A stretch of 33,748 bases of DNA from an uncultured Bacillota bacterium (GCA_949290085.1 CASEQH010000045.1:1-33748); one strand, 5' to 3'; positions 1-8,010 are shown, numbered from the stretch's first letter. Notes: generated by a model from the letters alone, not told the origin. Translations and numbers: made by a program.

Positions 1-9
1 TAATTGCAT
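1..9 (-). CDS. First codons of a leftward gene (partial)
   Basis: Only the start is inside the window: an ATG at 7-9 followed by Gln and Leu codons. It is preceded by an AAGGTGG Shine-Dalgarno (18-24, 8 nt spacing) and by an extended -10 promoter (47-55), so a real gene very likely starts here. Its position inside the putative IS end makes a transposase or TnpB-like accessory gene a reasonable guess, but three codons cannot show the product. Confidence 0.5.
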
Positions 10-46
10 TTATATTGCCACCTTTCTATGCTTTACTACTGATTAT

Positions 47-55
47 ATTATAGCA
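47..55 (-). promoter_or_regulatory. Extended -10 promoter of the leftward gene
   Basis: On the minus strand the bases read TGC followed by a perfect TATAAT, which is the extended -10 form. A second overlapping TATAAT lies at 42-47. The distance to the Shine-Dalgarno and ATG at the left edge is normal for a short leader of about 30 nt. Confidence 0.6.
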
Positions 56-132
56 TATTTTGGTGATATTGAGTATAGTGTATTTGCAATTCATCTCGCC
101 ACTTATAGAAGTGGGAGAATTCTTGCTGAATT

Positions 133-525
133 TTAGTTAAATACTTTCTTTTTGGGAAAGCCAAAAGCACCAGTTGAGATAAGCGGTATGGCAATAGATT
201 CCATCTTTAATTCAATAGCCTTAGATAAGATATTCTCATAGCACTTTTCTAACTCCCTTAGTTCTTTTTTACTACCACTTGAATATCTAGGACCAACCGT
301 ATGCATGATATACTTGCAGGTCTATAAATCATATGAATCTGTCAAACAAACTTCACTTGTGGCTAGAGGTGACAAACTAGCACATTTTTCATAAAGCCTA
401 GGTCCAGAGGCCTCATATATCTTAGCATCTGTACCACCTAAGCCTGAATAATATTCGTCGGTAGGATTTACGATACAATCGACCTTTATCTTTGTAATAT
501 CGTCTCTAATTATCTCTAATGGCAC
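133..525 (-). pseudogene. Macro-domain (ADP-ribose/O-acetyl-ADP-ribose binding) protein, broken
   Basis: Translation from a GTG at 525 (AAGGGG Shine-Dalgarno 7 nt upstream) gives a macro-domain start, DDITKIKVDCIVNPTDEYY, then GLGGTDAKIYEASGP, the ADP-ribose-binding part. At 322-324 there is an in-frame TAG. The same frame continues across it with family-like sequence: CKYIMHTVGPRY, then LEKCYENILSKA, then SIAIPLISTGAFGFP. It ends at a TAA (133-135) after about 130 codons, roughly 40 short of a usual domain. Two lesions are therefore visible: one nonsense codon with no frameshift, and a missing C-terminus that coincides with the putative IS end. Family members remove ADP-ribose or acetyl-ADP-ribose; this copy is unlikely to be active unless the TAG is read through. 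Confidence 0.85.
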
Positions 526-555
526 TACTTAACCCCTTTTTTTAAAGCTTTGATA

Positions 556-584
556 TTAAAAAAGTGAACATTAAGTCCACTTTA
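556..584 (-). terminator. Rho-independent terminator after the Asp23/Gls24 gene
   Basis: The minus-strand RNA can form a nine-pair stem, AAAGUGGAC with GUUCACUUU including one G-U pair, around a UUAAU loop. It runs straight into a U tract. It lies just after the stop of the Asp23/Gls24-type gene and ends the truB-ribF-rsmF-asp23 group. Confidence 0.8.
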
Positions 585-588
585 CAAA

Positions 589-909
589 TTACTTTTCAGA
601 TACAAAACCTTGGATATCTAGATTGATATCTGTGCAATCAATGCCTGTCATATCTAAGATATCTTCATGTATCTTGCGTTGTAATTGACTACATACCTTA
701 GCTACATCAATGCCCTGTTTGAGCTTAATAAATAGTGTCAACTTAACATTATCTTCACTAATTTTGCAACTGATGAAGTCACTTTCTTTCTTAGAAGGAA
801 AGATACCTTCAATCTTTGTACTTGCAATCTGTGCTATGTTCTTAAATACATCACTATTCAAAATAACTTGACCCATCTTAGAGTCTAAATTGATATTTAA
901 ACTTTCCAT
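589..909 (-). CDS. Asp23/Gls24 family envelope stress response protein
   Basis: This 106-residue protein has the usual Asp23/Gls24 (DUF322) pattern. A short N-terminal strand with GQVILNSDVFKNIAQIA is followed by the KIEGIF segment, then a central strand region with LTLFIKLKQGIDV, and a conserved amphipathic helix with VCSQLQRKI. Near the C-terminus comes the GIDCTDINLDIQGF strand. Members are cytoplasmic or membrane-anchored and are linked to cell-envelope stress; exact activity is unknown. It has no membrane segment. It starts at an ATG with an AAGGAGT site 7 nt upstream and has its own extended -10 promoter (938-946) after the rsmF-like gene, so it can be transcribed alone as well as from truB. 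Confidence 0.85.
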   Translation of the reverse strand: MESLNINLDSKMGQVILNSDVFKNIAQIASTKIEGIFPSKKESDFISCKISEDNVKLTLFIKLKQGIDVAKVCSQLQRKIHEDILDMTGIDCTDINLDIQGFVSEK

Positions 910-937
910 TTTATGTACTCCTTGTAATTCTTAAATA

Positions 938-946
938 ATTATATCA
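938..946 (-). promoter_or_regulatory. Extended -10 promoter of the Asp23/Gls24 gene
   Basis: The minus strand reads TGA followed by TATAAT, directly after the stop codon of the upstream methyltransferase gene. No good -35 hexamer is present, as is common for extended -10 promoters. The expected leader of about 20 nt contains the AAGGAGT ribosome site. Confidence 0.55.
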
Positions 947-950
947 TCTT

Positions 951-2240
951 TTAATATGTCTTACGCAAGCCTTTAGGATATTTATTCTTGATTTTGCCAT
1001 TAGAAGCCTTACCATAGGCAAATTGCATATCCTTATAGAATAAGGCATAATAGCCATTTTTGACATCGGCATCTAATTCTAAGCCTTTAACATAAGCATC
1101 ATATTCTTCCTCACTTAGATGATAGACATTTTTATAACTATCTTTTAAAGCTATTGCTCGATAGAGATGATGAGAAGGTTCAAAGCGATTTTTAATAATA
1201 TCGCCAAGATATATTGCATATCTTAATACATGGTCCTTTAGATCGATGAGAGCTTGTAAGCTTAAATAATAATGGCCATTTTGCTCATAGAGATAATAAT
1301 TATCTAAATTTAAATTATCCTTGATAAAATCTTCAACTAGCTTATTAGAAACGGTCTTTTTATATTTGACTTGCCTAGCTTCACCTTCTTCTTCCTTAAT
1401 CATATAGGCCATAAACTGGCCTTCCATATCATCAAGAAAAGTAAATTTAGCCATGCCTTCATATTCTTTATCAGCTATTTTAAACTTCTTTAGTTTCATA
1501 TCTCTATGCCTTTTTAAAAAGTCTTGTACCTGCTTTTCGTCCTCTTCATAGGCAAAGGTACAAGTAGAATAGATTAGTTGTCCACCCTTTTTAAGTAAGC
1601 GATAAGCATCTTCTAGTATTTCACTTTGTCTTTTAGCACATTGATTAATATTAGCTAGAGAATATTCCTTGATAATCTCAGGATATTTTTTAATCATTCC
1701 CTCTCCTGAACATGGGGCATCTAAGATAACTAGGTCAACTGAACCATCTAGATGATGAAAATCACTAGTTTTCTTATTAGTGATGATGACATTGCTAAAT
1801 CCTGAGCGTTCAAGATTAGAAACTAAGACTTGTGCACGTTTATAGTCTATTTCATTAGCTATAAGTAGTGCATTCTCACTTAGTCGATTTAAGATATTAA
1901 TCGTCTTTCCACCTGGAGCTGAAGCTAAATCGATAGCTAGGTGGACATCACTAGTATCAGCTATCAAAGCTGGCAGACTAGCACTTAATTCTTGAGGGTA
2001 AATCAAACCTAATTCATAGACCTTAGTCTTTCCTATCGATACTTCATCATCGTAATAATAAACCTTAGGATTAATGGTTTTTTGATAGTTAAAATCAATC
2101 ATTTTCAAGATAACATCACTATTAGCTTTAATGCCATTGATAAAGAAAGATTTCTTTGATTCACTTTTTAGCTTCTCTAAGACTAGGTCGTAGTCATCTT
2201 TAAAATATTCTTTTAAACGCTCATAAAATAAAGTTTCCAT
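951..2240 (-). CDS. rsmF: NOL1/NOP2/Sun-family 16S rRNA m5C methyltransferase (RsmF/YebU-like)
   Basis: The 429-residue protein has the RsmB/RsmF layout. The SAM-binding motif DLASAPGGKT lies near residue 105. The motif IV cysteine is in LDAPCSGEGM (about residue 175). The catalytic motif VI cysteine is in YSTCTF (about residue 228). The C-terminal 170 residues match the RsmF-type PUA-like tail, ending with a Lys-rich YPKGLRK motif. Both cysteines expected of m5C RNA methyltransferases are present. It would transfer a methyl group from SAM to cytosine in 16S rRNA; the precise target base cannot be read from the sequence. Its start lies 20 bp inside ribF with no clear Shine-Dalgarno, so it is probably translationally coupled to ribF. 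Confidence 0.85.
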   Translation of the reverse strand: METLFYERLKEYFKDDYDLVLEKLKSESKKSFFINGIKANSDVILKMIDFNYQKTINPKVYYYDDEVSIGKTKVYELGLIYPQELSASLPALIADTSDVHLAIDLASAPGGKTINILNRLSENALLIANEIDYKRAQVLVSNLERSGFSNVIITNKKTSDFHHLDGSVDLVILDAPCSGEGMIKKYPEIIKEYSLANINQCAKRQSEILEDAYRLLKKGGQLIYSTCTFAYEEDEKQVQDFLKRHRDMKLKKFKIADKEYEGMAKFTFLDDMEGQFMAYMIKEEEGEARQVKYKKTVSNKLVEDFIKDNLNLDNYYLYEQNGHYYLSLQALIDLKDHVLRYAIYLGDIIKNRFEPSHHLYRAIALKDSYKNVYHLSEEEYDAYVKGLELDADVKNGYYALFYKDMQFAYGKASNGKIKNKYPKGLRKTY

Positions 2241-3159
2241 CAGCTAAATTTTCCCTTATATATTCTCTATCTTTTAATAATTGATTTTTTAATTCATCTA
2301 GACTTTTAAAACTCTTTTCTTCTCTAATTAATGACTTAAAGAAAACATATACTTCATGACCATACAAATCTTTCTCAAAATCAATTATATGAACTTCTAG
2401 ATGCATATTGTTACCCTTATTGACAGTTGGATTAGTACCATAATTAATCATAGCTTCATAATATTTATCATCAACTTTGATATAGCCACCATAGACAGCT
2501 GGTCTTGGCAAGACTATCTCATTATCAAATTCTATATTCGCTGTCGGAAAATTAATTCGATGACCATTACCTAAGCCATGGATTACTTTGCCACGAATAA
2601 AATAATCATAACCTAACAAATTAGTCGCTAAAGGCATATTGCCATCATTTATAGCTTTTCTAATTCTCGTTGAAGAAATCTTTATTCCTTCATATTTAAC
2701 TTCATCGATGACTTCAGTATCAAATAAGTCTTTGGCATCTTCTTTTAAAGTACGAATATTACCTTCGCCCTTAAAACCATAAGTAAAATCATAGCCACAA
2801 ACTAAAGTATTAAGATTTAATTTATTAATCAAACCTTTTAAGAAAAGATGATGTTCGAGATTAGCTAATTCTTTAGAAAAATTAAAGACTATGCAATAGT
2901 CGATATCATAGGTCTCTATAATTTTTAAGCGACTATCAAAGTCTTGTATATGTCCTTGACTCTTACCCTCGTTGATAACTTCATAAGGATCGGGATAAAA
3001 AGTTATTAAAGCCGTCTTAAAGCCATCTTTTTTTAATTCCTTGGTCATTTTAATGAGAGCTTGATGCCCAATATGAAGACCATCAAAGTAACCTATGCAG
3101 GCAATAAGAGGATGGTTGATATAGATATCATCATGAATATCTAAATAGATAGTCTGCAT
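2221..3159 (-). CDS. ribF: Bifunctional riboflavin kinase / FAD synthetase
   Basis: The 312-residue protein converts riboflavin to FMN and FMN to FAD. The N-terminal adenylyltransferase half has the nucleotidyltransferase motif GYFDGLHIGH (about residue 23) and the ISSTRIRKAI motif (about 162). The C-terminal flavokinase half has GLGNGHRINFPTANI (about 197) and then GTNPTV and the LEVHIIDFEKDLYG segment. Length is normal for the fused bacterial enzyme. The ATG overlaps the truB stop in a TAATG arrangement, and the 3' end overlaps the following methyltransferase start. A truB-ribF pair is a classic Firmicute arrangement. Confidence 0.95.
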   Translation of the reverse strand: MQTIYLDIHDDIYINHPLIACIGYFDGLHIGHQALIKMTKELKKDGFKTALITFYPDPYEVINEGKSQGHIQDFDSRLKIIETYDIDYCIVFNFSKELANLEHHLFLKGLINKLNLNTLVCGYDFTYGFKGEGNIRTLKEDAKDLFDTEVIDEVKYEGIKISSTRIRKAINDGNMPLATNLLGYDYFIRGKVIHGLGNGHRINFPTANIEFDNEIVLPRPAVYGGYIKVDDKYYEAMINYGTNPTVNKGNNMHLEVHIIDFEKDLYGHEVYVFFKSLIREEKSFKSLDELKNQLLKDREYIRENLADGNFIL

Positions 3160-4010
3160 TAAAAAAGCCCCCTTTTAGAATAGTATAGGCCATCTTTATA
3201 TTCATAGATAGCTAAAACTTCATCATCTTTGACTAGTGCGATAGGCGATTTAGGAGCATCTAGTTTTAATGCCTTACCATTTTTGACATCTTTTTCTACT
3301 TTTTCATCGCATTCGATAATAGGATAGCGATATTTTATTAAATCGATGAGGGGATGAAAATGGATATTGCCATTTTCTGCATCTTCTAGGCTATCGCAAT
3401 CTTCTACCTTAACCTCATCGACCATAGTTCTTCTTAAATCACTAAGCGTAGCTTCAATATTAAACTTAGCTAAGATATCTCTAGCTAAAGTGCGAATGTA
3501 AGTGCCACTAGAAACTTTAACTCTAAAGGTCATCTTTTTATCATTGAGATTTAATAATTCTATTTCTGATATTTCTATCTCTCTTAAAGGTATTTCTACT
3601 TCTTGGCCGGCTCTTTGATATTCATATAATTTCTTCCCCTTTACCTTAATCGCTGATGTAAGTGGCGGTCTTTGTAAAGACTTGCCCTTAAAAGAATTGA
3701 GCAAAGTTATCATCTCTTCTTTACCAGGAACATTATATGAATCTTGAAAAGATACTATCTTCCCATCGATATCTAGAGTATCTGTCGTATATCCAAAATC
3801 GACAGTGGCGACATATTCTTTATAAGCGGTAGTCAAAAAACTATTAGCCTTACAAGTCTTGTCAAATAAGATAATCATCACACCTGTGGCATTAGGATCT
3901 AAAGTGCCAGTATGACCTATAGTCTTAGTATTTAAGACCTTACGCATCTTGTAACATAAATCAAATGATGTAATTCCTTTTGGTTTATCAATAAAACAAA
4001 CATTTTGCAT
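3159..4010 (-). CDS. truB: tRNA pseudouridine-55 synthase
   Basis: The 283-residue protein makes pseudouridine at position 55 in the T loop of tRNAs. The family motif with the catalytic aspartate, GHTGTLDPNATGVM, is near residue 33. The YEYQRAGQ segment follows at about 130, then the VSSGTYIRTLARDI motif near 166. The C-terminal PUA-like tail is short but present. It is the first gene of the group truB-ribF-rsmF. There is no Shine-Dalgarno before the ATG. Instead a perfect TATAAT ends 7 nt upstream, which suggests a leaderless transcript. Confidence 0.94.
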   Translation of the reverse strand: MQNVCFIDKPKGITSFDLCYKMRKVLNTKTIGHTGTLDPNATGVMIILFDKTCKANSFLTTAYKEYVATVDFGYTTDTLDIDGKIVSFQDSYNVPGKEEMITLLNSFKGKSLQRPPLTSAIKVKGKKLYEYQRAGQEVEIPLREIEISEIELLNLNDKKMTFRVKVSSGTYIRTLARDILAKFNIEATLSDLRRTMVDEVKVEDCDSLEDAENGNIHFHPLIDLIKYRYPIIECDEKVEKDVKNGKALKLDAPKSPIALVKDDEVLAIYEYKDGLYYSKRGLF

Positions 4011-4017
4011 ATTTTTA

Positions 4018-4023
4018 ATTATA
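4018..4023 (-). promoter_or_regulatory. -10 box of truB, probably giving a leaderless mRNA
   Basis: The minus strand reads TATAAT, then seven bases, then the truB ATG. With the normal -10 to start distance the first transcribed base would be at or next to the A of the ATG. No purine-rich ribosome site fits between the two. Confidence 0.6.
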
Positions 4024-4039
4024 ACATAGTAAAATGCGA

Positions 4040-4045
4040 TAAAAT
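4040..4045 (+). promoter_or_regulatory. -10 box of the ttcA-like gene, probably giving a leaderless mRNA
   Basis: TAAAAT ends six bases before the ATG at 4052, and no Shine-Dalgarno is visible. The whole divergent region between truB and this gene is only 41 bp, so both -10 boxes lie within one short stretch. No convincing -35 hexamer is present, and a second TAAAAT at 4030-4035 is an alternative that would leave a leader of about 10 nt. Confidence 0.45.
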
Positions 4046-4051
4046 GGATAT

Positions 4052-4786
4052 ATGTCTGTAAAAAGAGTTTTAGCGAAAGTCAGAAAAGCTGACTTAGAAT
4101 ATGGTTTAATCAACGATGGCGATTACATCGGTGTCGGCTTAAGTGGTGGTAAAGATTCGTCTTTACTCTTATATCTCTTACATCTATATCAGTACTTAGC
4201 AGCAGGTAGTCTAGACAAGCACTTTAAGATCATAGGTATTCATATCGACCTCAATTTTGGTGAAGAAAACTTTAGGCCTGTCGCTGATTTCTTTAATAGA
4301 TATGATATCCCCCTTTATGAAGAAAAAAGCTTAGTAGCTGATATTTTAAAGCGTAATCTCAAAAATGATAAGATACAATGCAGTCTTTGTTCGACACTTA
4401 AAAAAGGAGCTGTTATCAAGGCTGGCAAGATGTTAGGCTGTAATAAGATAGCCTTTGGTCATCATGCTGATGATGCCATTGAAACCTTGTTTCTCAATAT
4501 GATATATGGAGGAAGAATCGCGACCTTTGATCCACAAATGCACCTAGACCGTGAAGATATAACCTTCATTCGTCCTTTTATATTAGCTTTTGAATCAGAA
4601 ATAAAAAAAGCCAATCGCGAATTAGACATCCCTCGTATTAGAAGTGGTTGTCCAAATGATGGCTTTAGTAAAAGACAAGAAATAAAAGATTTACTTCATA
4701 GCATCTATCATACATATCCTCAAGCGAAAGAAAATTTCCTCTTGGCTTTGCATAATACTGATAAAGTAAATCTCTTCAAGAAATAA
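4052..4786 (+). CDS. ttcA: TtcA-like tRNA 2-thiocytidine synthetase (PP-loop ATPase)
   Basis: The 244-residue protein has the N-type ATP pyrophosphatase PP-loop SGGKDS at residues 31-36. A cysteine pair CSLC follows at residues 110-113, then GHHADDAIET, and a third cysteine in SGCPNDG near residue 200. In TtcA proteins the CxxC pair and one later cysteine hold a [4Fe-4S] cluster that receives sulfur for 2-thiolation of cytidine 32 in tRNA; all three are here. It is somewhat shorter than E. coli TtcA (about 311 residues). It is transcribed divergently from truB, and its stop codon directly touches the stop of the convergent antiporter gene with no spacer. Another PP-loop thiolase role is possible but less likely. 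Confidence 0.8.
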   Translation: MSVKRVLAKVRKADLEYGLINDGDYIGVGLSGGKDSSLLLYLLHLYQYLAAGSLDKHFKIIGIHIDLNFGEENFRPVADFFNRYDIPLYEEKSLVADILKRNLKNDKIQCSLCSTLKKGAVIKAGKMLGCNKIAFGHHADDAIETLFLNMIYGGRIATFDPQMHLDREDITFIRPFILAFESEIKKANRELDIPRIRSGCPNDGFSKRQEIKDLLHSIYHTYPQAKENFLLALHNTDKVNLFKK

Positions 4787-5737
4787 TTAACCTAGCATTA
4801 CTGCTCTTAAGACATATAAGGCATAGATAGTCACAAAAATAAAGCCTTGATATCTAACCATCTTATATCTCTTTTTGATAAAAGGAATAATCAAGAATAT
4901 TGCACACATCACTATCAATAAGATCAAGTCAAAGTTATATGATACAGCGTAATTGATAGGACTGATAATCGAAGAGATACCTAATATCAAGATAATATTA
5001 AAGATATTAGAACCGATGATATTACCGATAGCTATATCGACAACGCCTTTTCTTGTAGCAGTAATAGAAGTGACTAGTTCTGGCAAAGAAGTAGCGACAG
5101 AGACTAGTGTAACACTGATAAGTTTTTCTGAAATACCGATGGCTGTAGCTAAAGTGGTTGTATTGTCAACGACAAAGTCACCACCAAATTTCAAAGCGAT
5201 AATACCGATAATAATATAGATCAACGCCTTAGATACGCTCATCTCTACTTCACTTTCCTCTTCGCTCGTATCAGTCTTTTTAGCCATATAGATATTGTAG
5301 GCAAGATAAAGAATACAAATGATGATGAGGATGATACCTTCGGTTCTAGAAATGATATGAGTATTATCATTATTAGCCATGAATAGTAATATCACCGTCA
5401 CTATCAGCATGAAGGGATTTTCAATTTTAGCTGTCGACTTCTTAAAAGGCAAGTCATTGATAATGGCACAAATGCCAAGTATCAATAAGAGATTAGCGAT
5501 ATTACTGCCTACGACATTACCGATTGAAAGGTCAGAAAAGCCCTCAAGGGCAGCTGAAGCTGAAACCATCAATTCTGGCATTGAAGTACCGATGGCGACA
5601 ACCGTTAAACCAACAATAATCTTAGGAATGCCAAATTTAGCAGCTACTGCACTGGCACCATCAACTAGGAGATCTGCTCCTTTAATCAAAAGGATGAACC
5701 CGATAATGATACCTATAATATTTATTAATATATCCAT
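4787..5737 (-). CDS. Calcium/sodium antiporter, CaCA family (YrbG-like)
   Basis: The 316-residue membrane protein is an inverted repeat of two five-helix halves. Each half carries the diagnostic alpha motif. The first is VVAIGTSMPELMVSASAA (about residues 46-63) followed by GNVVGSNIANLLLILG; the second is SVATSLPELVTSITATRKG (about 208) followed by GNIIGSNIFNIILILG. These acidic, Ser/Thr-rich repeats line the ion path in Na+/Ca2+ exchangers. It would exchange Ca2+ (or a similar cation) for Na+ or H+ across the cytoplasmic membrane. The start is one base after the pyrE stop, so it appears to be the last gene of the pyrimidine operon, an unexpected partner. The exact ion cannot be told from sequence. 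Confidence 0.9.
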   Translation of the reverse strand: MDILINIIGIIIGFILLIKGADLLVDGASAVAAKFGIPKIIVGLTVVAIGTSMPELMVSASAALEGFSDLSIGNVVGSNIANLLLILGICAIINDLPFKKSTAKIENPFMLIVTVILLFMANNDNTHIISRTEGIILIIICILYLAYNIYMAKKTDTSEEESEVEMSVSKALIYIIIGIIALKFGGDFVVDNTTTLATAIGISEKLISVTLVSVATSLPELVTSITATRKGVVDIAIGNIIGSNIFNIILILGISSIISPINYAVSYNFDLILLIVMCAIFLIIPFIKKRYKMVRYQGFIFVTIYALYVLRAVMLG

Positions 5738-5738
5738 T

Positions 5739-6404
5739 TTAATTTATGCTTCCATACATCTTATAATAATCATCAAGCCTTTGAATCATCTCTTGACTTA
5801 GTTTACCCTTAGCTTCAAGATATTCTCTAACTTCTTTCATCGATACGATACAAGCCGTATCAAAACCATAAGTGTCCTTAATCTCTTCTAGGGCACTTTT
5901 TTCACCCTTTCCCTTTTCATTGCGATTTAAAGATACCATCAAGCCAACTATCTTGACATTAGCGGCATTTAAAACCTTGGGAACCGTTTCTTCCATCGAC
6001 TTACCTGAAGTTGTAACATCTTCTATCATAATTACTCTTTCACCATCTTTTAAGGCATGCCCAAGTAAGCCACCCTTATCAGCTCCATGGTCCTTTATCT
6101 CTTTGCGGTCACTGGTATATTTAACTTTTTTATTATAGAGCTTATTAAAGGCTATACAAGTAGCTACAGCGATAGGTATGCCCTTATAGGCTGGACCAAA
6201 TAAGACTTCAAAGTCTAGGCCATACTTTTCTTTGATAGCCATAGCATAAAATTCGCCAAGCTTTTCTAATTGAAAACCATCTTCATAAGCACCAGCATTC
6301 ATGAAAAATGGACTTTTACGACCTGATTTAAGTGTGAAGTCGCCAAACTTTAATACTTCACATTCCAGCATGAATTCAATAAAATCTTGTTTATACTTTT
6401 CCAT
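5739..6404 (-). CDS. pyrE: Orotate phosphoribosyltransferase
   Basis: The 221-residue protein joins orotate to PRPP to form OMP. The PRPP-binding motif MIEDVTTSGKSMEET is centred near residue 125. Earlier parts fit the PyrE fold: FTLKSGRKSPFFMNAG near residue 22, and FGPAYKGIPIAVA with the GPAYKG loop near 67. The length is usual for the bacterial type. Its ATG overlaps the pyrF stop by one base (TAATG), so pyrF and pyrE are probably coupled in translation. Confidence 0.96.
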   Translation of the reverse strand: MEKYKQDFIEFMLECEVLKFGDFTLKSGRKSPFFMNAGAYEDGFQLEKLGEFYAMAIKEKYGLDFEVLFGPAYKGIPIAVATCIAFNKLYNKKVKYTSDRKEIKDHGADKGGLLGHALKDGERVIMIEDVTTSGKSMEETVPKVLNAANVKIVGLMVSLNRNEKGKGEKSALEEIKDTYGFDTACIVSMKEVREYLEAKGKLSQEMIQRLDDYYKMYGSIN

Positions 6405-7099
6405 TATCTCAACATCTCTTCTATTTCATCATAGGTCTTTTTAGGGTCAGCACTTCTAGTGATAGAACGACCGACAACAATATAATCAGAACCCATCTCT
6501 TTAGCATAAATAGGTGTAGCTATACGTTTTTGGTCATCAGCGCTATCATCTCTTAGACGAATGCCTGGTGTGACAGTGATAAAGTCTTCACCACAGATTT
6601 CATGTATCTTTTGAACTTCATGAACTGAACAAACAACACCATCAAGACCAGCTTTCTTAGCATTTAAGGCATAGTGTAAAACACAATCTAATACTTCACC
6701 TTCAATCAATAACTCTTCATTCATAATCTCTTTGGTAGTAGAAGTAAGTTGAGTTACACCTATACAAAGGGGGATATTACCATCGATAGCACCTTCGCGT
6801 AGACCTTCCATCGCTGCCTTCATCATATTGATACCACCTGCACAGTGCAAATTGATAATATCAACTCCTAAAGCAGCTAAATTCTTCATACCACCCTTAA
6901 CGGTATTAGGAATATCATGCAGTTTTAAGTCAAGGAAAATCTTATGACCCATCTTCTTGATATCTTTGATGATATCTAAGCCACAGGCATAAGTTAGTTC
7001 CATACCTATCTTGACATAGATAGGCTGGTGAAATTTAGAGATAAAAGTCAACGTTTCTTCACGTGAAGAAAAGTCTAAAGCGACTATTGTCTGTGTCAT
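6404..7099 (-). CDS. pyrF: Orotidine 5'-phosphate decarboxylase
   Basis: The 231-residue TIM-barrel enzyme converts OMP to UMP, the last step of the pathway. The catalytic motif DLKLHDIPNTV, with the Asp-Lys-Asp set, is near residue 57. The phosphate-binding C-terminal part VTPGIRLRDD and YIVVGRSIT is intact. The ATG overlaps the pyrD stop by one base. Codon use and spacing are like those of its neighbours. Confidence 0.96.
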   Translation of the reverse strand: MTQTIVALDFSSREETLTFISKFHQPIYVKIGMELTYACGLDIIKDIKKMGHKIFLDLKLHDIPNTVKGGMKNLAALGVDIINLHCAGGINMMKAAMEGLREGAIDGNIPLCIGVTQLTSTTKEIMNEELLIEGEVLDCVLHYALNAKKAGLDGVVCSVHEVQKIHEICGEDFITVTPGIRLRDDSADDQKRIATPIYAKEMGSDYIVVGRSITRSADPKKTYDEIEEMLR

Positions 7100-8010
7100 T
7101 AATCTATGCTCCTTCTAATCGCATCCTTCAGCGATTTATAACCATATTTGCTCAATGTATCTGGCAAGTCTTCAATAATCTCTTTGCATACTAAAGGATT
7201 AGAGAAATTAGCTGCACCCACTTCTACTGCACTAGCTCCGGCATTTAAAAATTCTAATACATCTTCACTACTAGAAATACCACCGACACCAATGATAGGA
7301 AGTTTTGTAGCCTTAGCAACCTGATAGACCATTCTGATGGCCACTGGTTTGATACAAGGGCCAGATAATCCACCAGTAATATTGCCAAGTAGAGGTTTAC
7401 CACTTCTTAAATCTATCTTCATACCTAGTAAGGTATTAATAAGCACTAAACCATCAGCTCTTGCTTTTTCGACAGCTAAAGCGATAGAGACGATATCTGT
7501 CACATTTGGCGATAATTTTACATATACTGGTTTTTTACTGACTTCCTTAGCCTTCTTACTTATATTATATGCTAATTCAGGACTAGTACCCAAACCTATA
7601 CCGCCATGTTTGACATTTGGGCAAGAGATATTTAATTCGAATGCTTTGACGACATCTTCATCATTTAAAGCCTTGATTACATCTAAATACTCTTCTTCGC
7701 TTGTCCCAGCGACATTGGCAATGATTTCCGTATCATATTGAGCTAAGAATGGTAGTTCATTTTCGATGATATGCTTAACACCCTTATTCTGTAAGCCAAT
7801 AGAATTGAGCATACCCATGGGTGTCTCAGCTATTCTAATACCTTTATTGCCATAACGCTCTAGAAGAGTAGCGGATTTAATTGCAATACCTCCTAGAATA
7901 GAGAGATCATAAAACTCGGCATATTCTCTACCAAAACCAAAACATCCACTAGCGGGAATAATAGGATTTTTTAAATGTAATCCTGGTAAATCAACACTTA
8001 AATCTATCAT
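7099..8010 (-). CDS. pyrD: Dihydroorotate dehydrogenase, catalytic subunit (type 1B)
   Basis: The 303-residue FMN enzyme oxidises dihydroorotate to orotate. NISCPN with the catalytic cysteine (about residue 129) and [15 protein letters not shown] near 215 mark the class 1 family. [20 protein letters not shown] near 240 binds the FMN phosphate. The neighbouring pyrK gene shows that this is the NAD-linked heterotetrameric 1B form and not the fumarate-using 1A form. It overlaps pyrK by 4 bp (an ATGA-type overlap). Confidence 0.96.
   Translation of the reverse strand: MIDLSVDLPGLHLKNPIIPASGCFGFGREYAEFYDLSILGGIAIKSATLLERYGNKGIRIAETPMGMLNSIGLQNKGVKHIIENELPFLAQYDTEIIANVAGTSEEEYLDVIKALNDEDVVKAFELNISCPNVKHGGIGLGTSPELAYNISKKAKEVSKKPVYVKLSPNVTDIVSIALAVEKARADGLVLINTLLGMKIDLRSGKPLLGNITGGLSGPCIKPVAIRMVYQVAKATKLPIIGVGGISSSEDVLEFLNAGASAVEVGAANFSNPLVCKEIIEDLPDTLSKYGYKSLKDAIRRSID

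Larger units (their letters stand above)
1..135 (-). mobile_element. Probable end of an IS200/IS605-type element, running off the left edge
   Basis: Read on the minus strand, the macro-domain reading frame stops matching its family just at a TTTAAC motif (136-141). Next comes a compact imperfect hairpin (about 92-113, stem CCACTT/AAGTGG around a four-base loop), then a strong promoter and the start of a leftward gene. A subterminal hairpin beside a TTTAAC or TTTAA target is what I recall for IS605-group insertions, which leave no target duplication. The flanking words around the hairpin also resemble IS200/IS605 ends from memory. Only about 135 bp of the element are inside the window and no transposase sequence is visible, so the assignment rests on the end structure and on the truncation it appears to cause. 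Confidence 0.45.

Noticed and set aside
322-324. The TAG as evidence of a changed genetic code
   Set aside because: All other genes in the window use standard stops and open frames without internal TAG or TGA codons, so a local nonsense mutation is simpler.
4953-5801. Two plus-strand open frames of 88 and 140 codons opposite the antiporter gene
   Set aside because: They are antisense to a well-conserved membrane protein, show no family similarity, and owe their length to the low stop frequency opposite hydrophobic codons.
7337-7741. A 134-codon plus-strand frame opposite pyrD
   Set aside because: It lies wholly inside the conserved pyrD gene on the other strand and has no family features.
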